Shown here: in pieces, positions 8,266-17,780 of the stretch
Position numbering within the stretch: position 1 is the first letter of the stretch
Layout of the letters: every line of letters begins with the position of its first letter
Assembly: GCF_007004095.1 (NCBI RefSeq)
Contig: NZ_VHJK01000001.1
Span: 434,001-498,000 of the forward strand
Direction of reading: 5' to 3'
Origin: Erythrobacter insulae
GTDB lineage: Bacteria; Pseudomonadota; Alphaproteobacteria; Sphingomonadales; Sphingomonadaceae
DNA length: 64,000 bases
Program-made: the position numbers and the translations under genes
Notes under the pieces: generated by a model
Databases searched by the model: none
What the model was told of the DNA's origin: nothing
What the model saw: the letters and a program-made list of their open reading frames with translations, nothing else

Positions 8266-9093
8266 TCATTCCGAGCCATCTTGACGTTGATGCGCGCGTT
8301 GATGCGAGCTTTGCGCTGCGCGGCCGCGCGGTCCGTTGAAATACGCCTCGATCCATGGATGGCCGGTTTCGATAAGTTCGGGGATCGTGCCGACAGCCAC
8401 CACTTGTTTATCCGCGATCACCGCCACCCGGTCGCAAATTTCATATAGCGTATCGAGATCGTGCGTGATCAGAAAGACGGTGAGGCCCAGCGTCTCTTTC
8501 AGCTCTCTGGTCAGCCGGTCAAAAGCAGCCGCGCCAATCGGATCGAGGCCCGCTGTTGGCTCATCAAGAAACAGCAATTCAGGATCAAGCGCGAGCGCGC
8601 GGGCCAGACCGGCACGTTTTTTCATCCCGCCGGACAATTCCGAAGGGAATTTGGCAATCGCATCTTCGGGCAGGCCCGACAAAAGCACTTTATAACGCGC
8701 AATTTCTTTGCGCAGTTCAGGCGAAATATCGGGATAAAACTGCCTGAGAGGCACTTCGACATTTTCGCCCACGGTTAAGGTTGAGAACAACGCGCCGCCT
8801 TGGAACATAACGCCCCAGCGGCATCTGACGCCCAGGTCCTGATCCGGATCAATTCCGGTGATTGTGCGTCCGAATACCGAGATATGGCCATCATTGGGTG
8901 TTTGCAGCCCGATGATCGAGCGCATCAACACCGATTTGCCGGTACCCGAACCGCCAACGACGCCCAGAATTTCGCCTTCGCGAACCTCCAGCGAAAGGTC
9001 TTGATGGACCGTGAAATCGCCGAACCGGTTGACCAGCCCTTTGACCACAACCGGCGGGTTTCCGCTGAAACGGGGGTGAAGCGTATCATCCAT
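8266..9093 (-). CDS. mlaF: Mla-type ABC transporter ATP-binding protein
   Basis: Cytoplasmic ATPase driving the MCE lipid transporter. The 275-residue protein has Walker A GGSGTGKS, the signature LSGGMKKR, Walker B ELLFLDEPTAGLDP and the H-loop LITHDLD. The Met/Lys-rich signature (SGGMKKRAGLARA) is the form typical of MlaF/Mkl ATPases. It begins 3 bases after the permease gene, so the two are surely co-translated; mlaD follows after 62 bases. Confidence 0.93.
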   Translation of the reverse strand: MDDTLHPRFSGNPPVVVKGLVNRFGDFTVHQDLSLEVREGEILGVVGGSGTGKSVLMRSIIGLQTPNDGHISVFGRTITGIDPDQDLGVRCRWGVMFQGGALFSTLTVGENVEVPLRQFYPDISPELRKEIARYKVLLSGLPEDAIAKFPSELSGGMKKRAGLARALALDPELLFLDEPTAGLDPIGAAAFDRLTRELKETLGLTVFLITHDLDTLYEICDRVAVIADKQVVAVGTIPELIETGHPWIEAYFNGPRGRAAQSSHQRAHQRQDGSE

Positions 9094-9096
9094 CGC

Positions 9097-10209
9097 TCAG
9101 CCCCAGCCGATTTCTGTAAAGAACACCGCGAAAAACGCATCGAGCACGATGACGGCAAAGATGGCAGAAACCACCGCCATGGTCGTGCGCAGGCCGACCT
9201 GTTCCGAATTCCCCTCTACCTTCATGCCGTGATAACAACCGGCAAGCCCGATAATCAGGCCAAATACCGGGGCCTTGATCAATCCGACCCACATATCATG
9301 TGTCGGTACCACTTCCTGAATACGTTCGAGAAACGTGAAGAACGGTATGCCGAGCGCAAACTGCCCGACCACAGCGCCCCCGATTATCGCGACGACGGAG
9401 GAATAAAAGCCGAGCAGCACCATCATAAACGTGCAGGCGAGAATGCGCGGGATCACCAGGCGTTCTGCGGGGGAAATGCCGATTGTGCGCATCGCATCGA
9501 CTTCCTCGGTGAGCTTCATCGTGCCCAATTGTGCGGCAAAGGCGCTGCCGGATCGCCCGGCAACCATGATCGCTGTCATCAAGACGCCAAGTTCGCGCAA
9601 GGTGATCCGTCCGACAAGATTGATGGTCAGCGATTCCGCGCCGAACTGTTCCAGCTGCACCGCGCCTTGCTGCGCGATGACAATCCCGATCAGAAAGCTC
9701 ATCAATCCGATAATCGGCAGAGCGGACACACCGACCAGTTCCATCTGGCGTACCGTCGCCTTGAGCGGGAAACGGCTCGGATTGCGGATCAGGCGGCCCA
9801 TCCCGATCAGCACGCGGCCCAAAAACCCGACTACCCCGATGATCCCGGCGCGCATATCGAAAACCAGCTCGCCCATCGCTTTGGGCACGCGGATCCACAC
9901 CGGGTCGCGCACAGGGCCATCGCCGGCATCGCCGCTTGCATCCTGAACCGCATTTAGCAGCCGCGCGGCGCGATCATTCGCTCCGACGATTTCGGCTTCG
10001 TGACGATCCGCAAGCCGAACCATGACCCACGCGCCGATTGTGTCGATTTCATTTACGCCGCTGATATCGATGACAGAAATGTCGGCATCAAGCCGATTGA
10101 ATTCATTATCAAGCGCGCCGATGCTGGAGACGAGCAGCGCCCCTTCGATTGACAGCAGGGCGCGCCCATCGTCCCTTTGATCAAGTGTGAATTGCGCGGC
10201 CGCGTCCAT
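9097..10209 (-). CDS. mlaE: STAS-MlaE fusion permease
   Basis: Inner-membrane permease of the MCE transporter, 370 residues from the ATG at 10209. Residues about 1-95 form a STAS domain ([14 protein letters not shown] ... [16 protein letters not shown]), the function supplied by the separate MlaB protein in E. coli. Residues about 110-370 are the MlaE permease with the conserved helices [20 protein letters not shown], the EFxR-like [23 protein letters not shown] block and AGCYHGM. A longer in-frame reading back to 10515 is rejected: it runs through the divergent valS promoter and start. First gene of the Mla operon, divergent from valS. Confidence 0.9.
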   Translation of the reverse strand: MDAAAQFTLDQRDDGRALLSIEGALLVSSIGALDNEFNRLDADISVIDISGVNEIDTIGAWVMVRLADRHEAEIVGANDRAARLLNAVQDASGDAGDGPVRDPVWIRVPKAMGELVFDMRAGIIGVVGFLGRVLIGMGRLIRNPSRFPLKATVRQMELVGVSALPIIGLMSFLIGIVIAQQGAVQLEQFGAESLTINLVGRITLRELGVLMTAIMVAGRSGSAFAAQLGTMKLTEEVDAMRTIGISPAERLVIPRILACTFMMVLLGFYSSVVAIIGGAVVGQFALGIPFFTFLERIQEVVPTHDMWVGLIKAPVFGLIIGLAGCYHGMKVEGNSEQVGLRTTMAVVSAIFAVIVLDAFFAVFFTEIGWG

Positions 10210-10356
10210 AACGCCGTAAGCTATGCGGTTAAATCGCAGCGCAAACAACCCGCCAGTTCGGCAATTATCAAACTCTCCGTTGCGCCCGCCCATTGGCGCT
10301 GTATTGGAGGGAGACGAAAATCTGGCGCTTTCACAGCGCAGCATACGAGAAAAAGA

Positions 10357-13110
10357 ATGACACTCGACACCACATTCAACCCCGCCTCTATCGAGGAACG
10401 CTGGTACAAACATTGGGAAGAAACCGGCGGTTTCCGGCCCGAGCGGCCCGACGCGGAAGCCTTCACCATTGTGAATCCGCCGCCCAATGTCACCGGCAGC
10501 CTGCATATCGGCCATGCGCTGGACAACACGCTTCAGGATATCGTGATCCGGTATGAACGGATGCGCGGCAAGGATGCTTTATGGGTGGTCGGCACCGATC
10601 ATGCGGGCATTGCCACGCAGATGGTAGTCGAACGCCAGATGGAGGCGAAGCAGGACAAGCGCACCAATTATTCGCGCGAAGAATTCGTCGATAAAGTGTG
10701 GGAATGGAAAGCCGAAAGTGGCGGCACGATCACCAATCAGCTGCGCCGGCTGGGCTGTTCGATGGACTGGAGCCGCGAACAGTTCACGATGGACCCGCAT
10801 TTCACCAAAGCGGTCCTGAAAACCTTTGTCGATCTGTACAATGACGGCCTGATCTACCGCGACAAACGGCTGGTAAACTGGGACCCGAAACTGAAAACCG
10901 CGATCTCCGACCTTGAAGTCGAGACGCAGACGATCGCAGGCAGTTTCTGGCACTTTAAATACCCGTTAGAGGCCGGTGTGACGTTGGCAGATGGGCGCGA
11001 ATATATCGAGGTTGCGACCACGCGGCCCGAAACGATGCTGGCCGATATGGCGGTCGCGGTGCACCCGTCAGACGAACGCTATGCCAGCGTCGTCGGCAAG
11101 CATGTCGTCCTGCCGATTACGGGCCGCCGCATCCCGATTGTGGCGGACGAACACGCCGACCCCGAACTGGGCAGCGGCGCGGTGAAGATCACGCCGGGCC
11201 ACGATTTCAACGATTTCGAAGTCGGCAAACGCGCAGGCTTTGCGGCGGGCGAGATGCTCAACATGCTCGATGGCGATGCCAATGTCTGTCAGACTTCTGA
11301 CGGCATGGTCCCTGACGAATTTATCGGCCTGCACCGCTTCAAGCGTGACGGACAAGACGGCGCCCGCGAAGCTGTGGTCGCGCGTCTGAAAGCAGACGGC
11401 TACCTGATCCCGCACATCGCCAAGACGAAAAAAGGCGAAGAGGTCGAACACGACGCAGAGCCGCGCCAAATCGCAACGCCTTTCGGTGATCGCGGCGGCG
11501 TGGTGATTGAACCGTGGCTGACCGATCAATGGTATGTCGATGCGGAAAAGCTCGCCGCCAAACCGATCCAGCAGGTCAAATCCGGCGAGATCGAGATTGT
11601 CCCTGCGACATGGGAAAAGACGTTCTTCAACTGGATGGAAAACATCCAGCCATGGTGCATATCGCGTCAGCTGTGGTGGGGGCACCGGATTCCCGCGTGG
11701 TTCGATGCGGACGGCAATGCCTATGTCGCCGAGGACGAGGCAAGCGCTCAGGCGCAGGCCGGTGACGGTGCCGTGCTAACGCAGGACAATGACGTCCTCG
11801 ACACGTGGTTCTCCTCTGCGCTGTGGCCGTTTGCCACGCTCGGCTGGCCGGACAATACCGATCTCGTCAAGAAACACTTCCCCAACAACCTGCTGATCTC
11901 CGGCTTCGACATCCTGTTTTTCTGGGATGCGCGGATGATGATGATGGGTCAGTACAATATGGGACAGGCCCCGTGGCCCAAACTGTATCTGCACGGTCTG
12001 GTCCGCGCAGCAGACGGCGCGAAAATGTCCAAGTCCAAGGGCAATGTCGTCGATCCGCTCGGCCTGATTGACCAATATGGCGCGGATGCGCTGCGGTTTT
12101 TTATGGCCGCGATGGAAAGTCAGGGCCGCGACATCAAGATGGATGAACGCCGTGTCGAGGGATACCGCAATTTCGCGACCAAGCTGTGGAATGCGACCCG
12201 TTTCTGCCAGTCCAACGGCATCGGCGCGTCCTCCACGCTGCGCGCGCCCAAAGCCAAGCTCGCCGCGAACCAATGGATCATCGGCGAAGTCCAGCAAGTC
12301 TGCGCCGAGATTGAACATGCGATGGCCGATCTGCGTTTCGATGCGGCGGCCAATGCCATTTACCAGTTCACATGGAGCAAATTCTGCGACTGGTATCTGG
12401 AACTGATCAAGCCCGTATTTGCCGAAGGCGCAGACCCGGACGCGATGCCAGCGGTTGAAACCCGCGAGGTCGCCGGTTGGGCGCTCGACCAGATCCTTGT
12501 CATGCTGCACCCGTTCATGCCGTTCATCACCGAAGAACTGTGGCACGCGCAGGTTGAACAGGGGGGCACGCGCTCCTACGATCTGATCGTCGCCAGTTGG
12601 CCAAACCCGCGCGCCGAAGTTTCCAAGGAAGCAACCGACGCGATCGACTGGGTGATCGACCTCACCACCAATGTCCGCAGCGCGAAAAACGAGCTTGGCA
12701 TTCCGCCCGGCGCGAAACTCGCCGCGTTCCTGCCGAATGCCTCGCCCCTCGCGGCCAGCACAATCGAGCGCAGCAGCGCCGCGATTGAGCGCCTCGCGCG
12801 CCTGACGCCCGTCACCATCGGCGAAGCGCCCGATGGCCCCGCCATGCAGGTAACGGCGCAGGCATCGGGAGGCAGCGACGTGTTCATCGTCCCGCTCGAA
12901 GGGATCATCGACATCGCCGAGGAAAAAGCGCGTCTGGAAAAAGCGCTCGCCGCTTCGCAAAAGGAAGCCAAATCGCTCGAAGGGCGGCTTTCAAATGCGA
13001 ACTTCGTCGAACGCGCCAAGCCCGAAGCGGTGGAGAAAGCCAAGGCTGACCACGCGCATCATTCAGCCGAAGTGGAGCGGCTGGAAGGCGCGCTGAAACG
13101 GTTGGGGTAG
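10357..13110 (+). CDS. valS: Valyl-tRNA synthetase
   Basis: Class I aminoacyl-tRNA synthetase of 917 residues. HIGH appears as [10 protein letters not shown] and KMSKS as [13 protein letters not shown]. The large editing (CP1) insert is present ([19 protein letters not shown] ... [19 protein letters not shown]), the anticodon-binding domain follows, and the C-terminus ends with the two-helix coiled coil typical of ValRS ([17 protein letters not shown] ... [16 protein letters not shown]). The start at 10357 (MTLDTTFNP) is preceded by a purine-rich GAGAAAAAGA; an upstream in-frame start at 10177 would overlap mlaE and adds unrelated sequence. Confidence 0.97.
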   Translation: MTLDTTFNPASIEERWYKHWEETGGFRPERPDAEAFTIVNPPPNVTGSLHIGHALDNTLQDIVIRYERMRGKDALWVVGTDHAGIATQMVVERQMEAKQDKRTNYSREEFVDKVWEWKAESGGTITNQLRRLGCSMDWSREQFTMDPHFTKAVLKTFVDLYNDGLIYRDKRLVNWDPKLKTAISDLEVETQTIAGSFWHFKYPLEAGVTLADGREYIEVATTRPETMLADMAVAVHPSDERYASVVGKHVVLPITGRRIPIVADEHADPELGSGAVKITPGHDFNDFEVGKRAGFAAGEMLNMLDGDANVCQTSDGMVPDEFIGLHRFKRDGQDGAREAVVARLKADGYLIPHIAKTKKGEEVEHDAEPRQIATPFGDRGGVVIEPWLTDQWYVDAEKLAAKPIQQVKSGEIEIVPATWEKTFFNWMENIQPWCISRQLWWGHRIPAWFDADGNAYVAEDEASAQAQAGDGAVLTQDNDVLDTWFSSALWPFATLGWPDNTDLVKKHFPNNLLISGFDILFFWDARMMMMGQYNMGQAPWPKLYLHGLVRAADGAKMSKSKGNVVDPLGLIDQYGADALRFFMAAMESQGRDIKMDERRVEGYRNFATKLWNATRFCQSNGIGASSTLRAPKAKLAANQWIIGEVQQVCAEIEHAMADLRFDAAANAIYQFTWSKFCDWYLELIKPVFAEGADPDAMPAVETREVAGWALDQILVMLHPFMPFITEELWHAQVEQGGTRSYDLIVASWPNPRAEVSKEATDAIDWVIDLTTNVRSAKNELGIPPGAKLAAFLPNASPLAASTIERSSAAIERLARLTPVTIGEAPDGPAMQVTAQASGGSDVFIVPLEGIIDIAEEKARLEKALAASQKEAKSLEGRLSNANFVERAKPEAVEKAKADHAHHSAEVERLEGALKRLG

Positions 13111-13255
13111 ACAACGTTATCGGCGGAATGTCTGTTTTCAAGAAACCACGGGGGACTGCGTTATATCCGAGTGCGGGGCGGATGAATGCAAAGGCGGCTT
13201 AGGCGCTAAGTGTATTACCCTTGTAAAACACCTGTGGACCTTCTAGCTAAGTGAT

Positions 13256-14236
13256 ATGGATAAAAAACGAACCGTTCGCTCAATCGTAAACCTCATTTTG
13301 ACCGGAGTGGCAGCTGCGACTTTAAGCCTGCCGCTTCACGCCAAAGAAGACGCTCCGCATGTGAGCGCAATTCTTTCATCGGATGGCACACTCAATTCCT
13401 CGGTCGTCGGATATGACCGTGCCAACGCCGCGTTCAATATTGGATCAATCGGCAAGTTCGCCTGTACGCTGGCGGCCCTGCGACTATCCGATCAAGGCCT
13501 GCTCGATATTGATCAGCCAATTGCCGATATTCTTCCTGATTTCGATGGCGGTTCGCCAGTAATTACTACCCGTCATTTGCTCGCCAACCGCTCGGGCCTG
13601 CCCGACGGACCGAGACCACAGTTTCTGACGGATGCAGCGGTCCCGCCCTCTACAATAACCGCAATTGAGGCCGCAAATCTCTACGCTTCTGGTGAGACGA
13701 TTGGCGCGCCAGATGAGACCTTCTCTTACAACCTGCTCAATTGGGTTGTCGTGCAAGCTGTTCTAGAACATGCCAGCGGGCGTAGCTTTGCCGACCTGTT
13801 GCAGGATACCGTTTTGAAACCGGCGGGAATGAGCAATAGCTACATGTTCGTCGGTCAGCTTGGTCCACGCGGACAACAGCCGGAAAACCCCGCAAAAAAT
13901 CTTCCGCGCTTCTTGCAGTGTGCAGGCGGCCCTGCAACCACACCCGCTGATTTGTTAGCGCTATTGCGCTTCCCTCACAAAGGCGGACTTTCGTTTGAGT
14001 CACTGGCTGCTTTGACAACTATTACAACGCCAGACCAAAGCTATACTCTGGGTGGAAGATATATTGAGCATATGGGGCGGCAATGGAGCTGGCAGAGCGG
14101 TAGTATCGGCCCATACAAAGCCTTTGCGATTTATGATCCGCAAAACGATATCGGTTTTGCTGCGATGACCGCATCCGGCAAAGAGCATGCTGTCGAGGAT
14201 CCTCGGAATGCATGGTTGGGCAGTCTCCCGGAATGA
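13256..14236 (+). CDS. Exported serine-hydrolase (class C beta-lactamase/DD-peptidase fold) with altered motifs
   Basis: 326 residues with a signal peptide (about 1-28) and the beta-lactamase/PBP4*-like fold: GSIGKFACTLAALRL contains the SxxK nucleophile motif and ITTRHLLANRSGLPDG is the usual block before the second motif. The second motif region reads FSYNLLNWVVVQAVLE, so the Asn of the YxN triad is Leu, and the third box reads WQSGSIG in place of H/KTG. It could have a changed or weakened activity. Codon use looks somewhat more AT-rich than in valS, and there is no strong ribosome-binding site; it may be an acquired accessory gene. Function unknown. Confidence 0.75.
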   Translation: MDKKRTVRSIVNLILTGVAAATLSLPLHAKEDAPHVSAILSSDGTLNSSVVGYDRANAAFNIGSIGKFACTLAALRLSDQGLLDIDQPIADILPDFDGGSPVITTRHLLANRSGLPDGPRPQFLTDAAVPPSTITAIEAANLYASGETIGAPDETFSYNLLNWVVVQAVLEHASGRSFADLLQDTVLKPAGMSNSYMFVGQLGPRGQQPENPAKNLPRFLQCAGGPATTPADLLALLRFPHKGGLSFESLAALTTITTPDQSYTLGGRYIEHMGRQWSWQSGSIGPYKAFAIYDPQNDIGFAAMTASGKEHAVEDPRNAWLGSLPE

Positions 14237-14446
14237 ACGAGGCGCCGTGACCACCAACCTTTCCTACGCGTGCCATTCACGCTAACGCGCAACCATGTTG
14301 AACGCCGACGCCATGCCGCCGAAATTGGAAAGTTGTCACCTGTGTCCTACTCGCAGTTTTTCACGCGTTCTCAAAGCTTTGGGCATGTATGAAACGGGTG
14401 ACATGTTGGATAATGTGTCATGCGTTCCCAACACAGGAATGCCGCC

Positions 14447-15181
14447 ATGGCTTTAGTACTTGCCACTGACGACACCGGCGGACCTGAAATTTTCGCCTCG
14501 CTGCAAGGCGAAGGGCCAAGCGCAGGCGTGCCGGTGGCGTTTATCCGCCTGTCGCGGTGCAACCTTGCCTGCACGTGGTGCGACACGGCCTATACGTGGC
14601 ATTTCGAAGGCGATAATCGCGAGCACCGCGATGGGGTGACGTTCGACCGTACAGCCAATCAGGTGTCGCTTGATCCGAAAGATGCGGCGCAGCGGATTGC
14701 TGCTTTGGGGCAAAAGCGCCTCGTGATTACGGGCGGAGAGCCGTTAATGCAGGGCGGCGCGCTCGCCGATATGCTGGCGCACCTGCCCGATATCGAAGTC
14801 GAGATCGAAACCAACGGCACCACCAAAGCGCCCAGCCACGTCGATATTCGCGTCGATCAATACAATGTCAGCCCCAAGCTTTCGCATAGCGGTAATGCCG
14901 CCGACCTCGCGCTGATCCCAGAGCGGCTTGATTTCTATGCCTGCGACCCGCGTGCTTTCTTCAAATTCGTGATCGCCAGCCCCGAGGACGTCGACGAAGT
15001 GCTGGAATTGCAGCGCACCTACCGGTTCAAACCGGGCCACGTCTTTCTGATGCCCGAAGGCACCGATAGCGAGACGCTGCGCATACGCGAGAAATGGCTC
15101 AGCGGTTTGTGCCTCGAACATGGTTTCCGGATGAGCGACCGAATGCATATCCATCTGTATGGAGACACACGCGGCACGTAG
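14447..15181 (+). CDS. queE: 7-carboxy-7-deazaguanine synthase (radical SAM)
   Basis: QueE makes CDG from 6-carboxy-tetrahydropterin, the radical-SAM step of queuosine/7-deazaguanine synthesis. The 244-residue protein has the CxxxCxxC cluster site at Cys38, Cys42 and Cys45 (CNLACTWC), preceded by FASLQGEGPSAGVP, and the SAM-binding VITGGEPLMQ and EIETNGT segments. Start MALVLATDD at 14447; an in-frame ATG at 14420 is less likely. No other queuosine gene lies in the window. Confidence 0.93.
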   Translation: MALVLATDDTGGPEIFASLQGEGPSAGVPVAFIRLSRCNLACTWCDTAYTWHFEGDNREHRDGVTFDRTANQVSLDPKDAAQRIAALGQKRLVITGGEPLMQGGALADMLAHLPDIEVEIETNGTTKAPSHVDIRVDQYNVSPKLSHSGNAADLALIPERLDFYACDPRAFFKFVIASPEDVDEVLELQRTYRFKPGHVFLMPEGTDSETLRIREKWLSGLCLEHGFRMSDRMHIHLYGDTRGT

Positions 15182-15215
15182 GATCTTGGGCCAAAAGCAG
15201 CCGGAGAAATCCCGC

Positions 15216-16889
15216 CTAGCCTTGCGAGCGCCAGCGCAGAACAACGCGTTCGACCAGCTCCTCTTCTCCGCCGTCCTCTCTCCAAAGATCGACAAAGCTG
15301 GGGTCTTCGGAAGCAGGGCGTTTGTGTTCTTCGAGGAAGTCAAAGTTTACGCGGATCGGGATGGCAACACCCTCTCCGCAGACGATGCATTCGCGGTTGC
15401 GCAAGGCAGGGATGGAATCGAGGAAACCGCGCGCGCCTTCGGGCATCGCTGCTTTCACGAAAGCCTGATCGCGTTCGTTGTTGAGGCGCATCGATATGAT
15501 CGTACCGCACTGCGACAAAACGCCTTCTGCCAAGTCGGAGGGACGCTGGGTAATCAGACCGAGCGAAATACCGTATTTCCGGCCCTCCTTGGCAATCCGG
15601 CTGAGGATTTTGCCAACCGATGACCCGTCGGCGTTTTTCTCGTTGGGAACATAACGGTGCGCTTCTTCGCATACGAGCAAGATTGGACGGGTGCGCTCTT
15701 CGCGGCCCCAGATTGCGAAATCAAAGACCAGACGCGAAAGGACAGCAACCACGGTCGAAGTGATGTCGGATGGCACACCGGACACATCGATAATCGAAAT
15801 CGGTTTACCCCCGCCGGGCATGCGGAACACTTTGGAAATGAAATCTGTCATCGTGTCGCCGACCAACATGCCGGAGAACATGAATTGATAGCGCGGATCG
15901 GCCTTCAGCTCATCGAGCTTGCCCTTGATCCGCATGTAGGGGGCTGACGACGTTGCTTTATCGAGCTTGCCCATCTCGTCCTGAATGACGTTGGAAAGAT
16001 CGGAAAGGAGATAGGGAATCGGCGAATCCACCGTGATTTTGCCCATCGTTTCCGCCAGCCGGTTTTTCGAGCGCGCGTGCAAGAGGCACTTGGCCAGAAT
16101 ATCCATGTCGACCTGGCGTTCATTGCCCGCGCTGGTGAGAAGCACTTCGCAGTGTTCTTCAAAGTTCATCAGCCAATACGGCATCTGAAGATTGGACACA
16201 TCGAGGATTTGGCCGGTTGTGCGGAAGGCTGCGGAATATTCGCCGTGCGGGTCAATCATGACGATATGACCATTCGGCGCAGCTTCGCAGATGCGGTGGA
16301 GGATCAACGAGGCGCTGGTGGATTTACCGGTACCGGTCGAACCGAGCAACGCGAAGTGTTTGCCCAGCATCGCATCGATATACAAACCGGCCCGAATATC
16401 GCGGGTCGGGAAGACCTTGCCAATGGTGATGTTTGCCCGGCCATCGCTGGCATATATCTGTTCAAGATCTGGCGTGCTGGCAGGAAATACCATCGCTCCG
16501 GGAACAGGATAGCGGGTCACACCGCGTTTGAATCCGTTGATCCGACCCGTCAGCTTCTCCTCGCTGCCTTCGCCGAGAAAGTCGATATGTGCGATAATCC
16601 CGCTTTCGCTGCGGCGATCCTTGCGTTGATCGCGAACACTTGCGAGCAACCATGCATCGCCGACGCGAATTTTAATCTGGCTGCCGACCTGACCTGCCAG
16701 TTTAATCGAGGGGTCATCATCATCCATGCATTCGTTGAGACGCTGGAGATCAAGCGCAATTTGCGAGCCCGCGCCTGAAATTTCCAGCACGACACCAATC
16801 GGCATACGGGCATTATCCATCTCGTCATCCGGCGAAGGCCGTGCGTCTGCCGCCGCGCTGTCGAAATTCTGGCTGGCCATATCGTTCAT
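15216..16889 (-). CDS. HerA/DUF87-family ATPase
   Basis: 557-residue ATPase of the HerA-FtsK superfamily. An N-terminal HAS-barrel-like region (about 28-125) precedes Walker A GSTGTGKS (183-190), the strand MIDPHGEYS, a Walker-B-like ILLVCEEAHRYV (about 415) and the sensor/arginine region GLITQRPSDLAEGVLSQC. Archaeal HerA works with the nuclease NurA in DNA end resection; bacterial relatives are sometimes DNA-processing or defence proteins. No NurA, Sir2 or DUF4297 gene is adjacent, so the role here is open. It converges on queE. Confidence 0.88.
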   Translation of the reverse strand: MNDMASQNFDSAAADARPSPDDEMDNARMPIGVVLEISGAGSQIALDLQRLNECMDDDDPSIKLAGQVGSQIKIRVGDAWLLASVRDQRKDRRSESGIIAHIDFLGEGSEEKLTGRINGFKRGVTRYPVPGAMVFPASTPDLEQIYASDGRANITIGKVFPTRDIRAGLYIDAMLGKHFALLGSTGTGKSTSASLILHRICEAAPNGHIVMIDPHGEYSAAFRTTGQILDVSNLQMPYWLMNFEEHCEVLLTSAGNERQVDMDILAKCLLHARSKNRLAETMGKITVDSPIPYLLSDLSNVIQDEMGKLDKATSSAPYMRIKGKLDELKADPRYQFMFSGMLVGDTMTDFISKVFRMPGGGKPISIIDVSGVPSDITSTVVAVLSRLVFDFAIWGREERTRPILLVCEEAHRYVPNEKNADGSSVGKILSRIAKEGRKYGISLGLITQRPSDLAEGVLSQCGTIISMRLNNERDQAFVKAAMPEGARGFLDSIPALRNRECIVCGEGVAIPIRVNFDFLEEHKRPASEDPSFVDLWREDGGEEELVERVVLRWRSQG

Positions 16890-17012
16890 GTTCGGCGGTC
16901 CTCTGACTGCAAGATTGCTCGCCTAGATCATTACAATCTGGCTGTGTTTCCAAAGTCAGGGGATTATCGGGACTCGGTTAAGATCGCGTCAACGATACGC
17001 GTACCGGCGGCG

Positions 17013-17780
17013 CTAAGAGCGATTGAAATACCGTCCCGCAAACCAGCCCATGCCCAGCGAAAGCAGGATTGCGACAAGACCATAGACGAAGGAGTTCCGT
17101 TCGGCTTCGGCCACAACGCGGCCTTCGAGGCCGACTTTTGCCACTTCGATATCCGCAGTGGCACTGGCCAGAACGCGGCCTTCGGCAATGGCGAAAGTTT
17201 CCGCCGTGTATAGGCCGGTGATCACATTGGACGGGAGGGTAATACGCGCCTGATACAGCACCCCTTCGCTGATCCGGACGCCGTCTTCGTCTTCTTTATA
17301 CAGCCCTGCACGCTGGCGCATTTCGACAAGACCGGCTGCAAAGCGTGCTTGTTCTTCGGGTTCAATCTCCCCGCTCGGGCTTAGCTGGATAAATTCAGTG
17401 CCCAGTTCATAGATGGCGGCAGTGCGCTCATCGACGATTTCCGCAACCGGTCTGGAGGATGCCACGGCGAAAAATGCCGGCGCCGAACGAAAATCGCTCG
17501 CTCCGGCATTCATCCAGATACCCGCGATCCGGTCTTTCTCTCGCAAGCGGATTGGTTCAGCCGGGCCTTTCAAGACGACGACGATATCGTATTGCGCTGC
17601 GTCCCGTCCGCCGACAGGATCAATCACTGCGCCGTAAAGCAGCAGGTCCGCTCCCGTAAAACCCTGGCGCACCTCAATCCGCGATTGGCTGACCTCGGGA
17701 ACCAGAATAGGCTCGCGCTGGGCCGTCAGTGAAAACGCAGCCAGGCCCAAAAATGCAATCCGAAAAGCGCGCTCGATCAT
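17013..17780 (-). CDS. Alph_Pro_TM (TIGR02186-type) membrane protein
   Basis: 255-residue protein with a signal peptide (about 1-20), a beta-rich periplasmic body beginning RIEVRQGFTGADLLLYGAV and a single C-terminal transmembrane helix (FVYGLVAILLSLGMGWFAG). I recognise it as the alphaproteobacterial family commonly found beside TauE/SafE exporters. The ATG at 17780 overlaps the stop of the exporter gene (ATGA), so the two proteins are made together. It is probably an accessory subunit of that exporter; this is inference from order and not shown by motif. Confidence 0.8.
   Translation of the reverse strand: MIERAFRIAFLGLAAFSLTAQREPILVPEVSQSRIEVRQGFTGADLLLYGAVIDPVGGRDAAQYDIVVVLKGPAEPIRLREKDRIAGIWMNAGASDFRSAPAFFAVASSRPVAEIVDERTAAIYELGTEFIQLSPSGEIEPEEQARFAAGLVEMRQRAGLYKEDEDGVRISEGVLYQARITLPSNVITGLYTAETFAIAEGRVLASATADIEVAKVGLEGRVVAEAERNSFVYGLVAILLSLGMGWFAGRYFNRS

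Noticed and set aside
8800-9957. Long plus-strand open frame opposite mlaF and mlaE
   Set aside because: Low-complexity, Arg/His/Asp-rich translation typical of antisense to a GC-rich coding frame; the minus-strand ABC genes explain this DNA.
11776-12960. Long minus-strand open frame opposite valS
   Set aside because: Shadow of the ValRS coding frame; no family motif.
14237-14446. Possible preQ1 riboswitch before queE
   Set aside because: No preQ1-type hairpin with the A-rich tail is visible.
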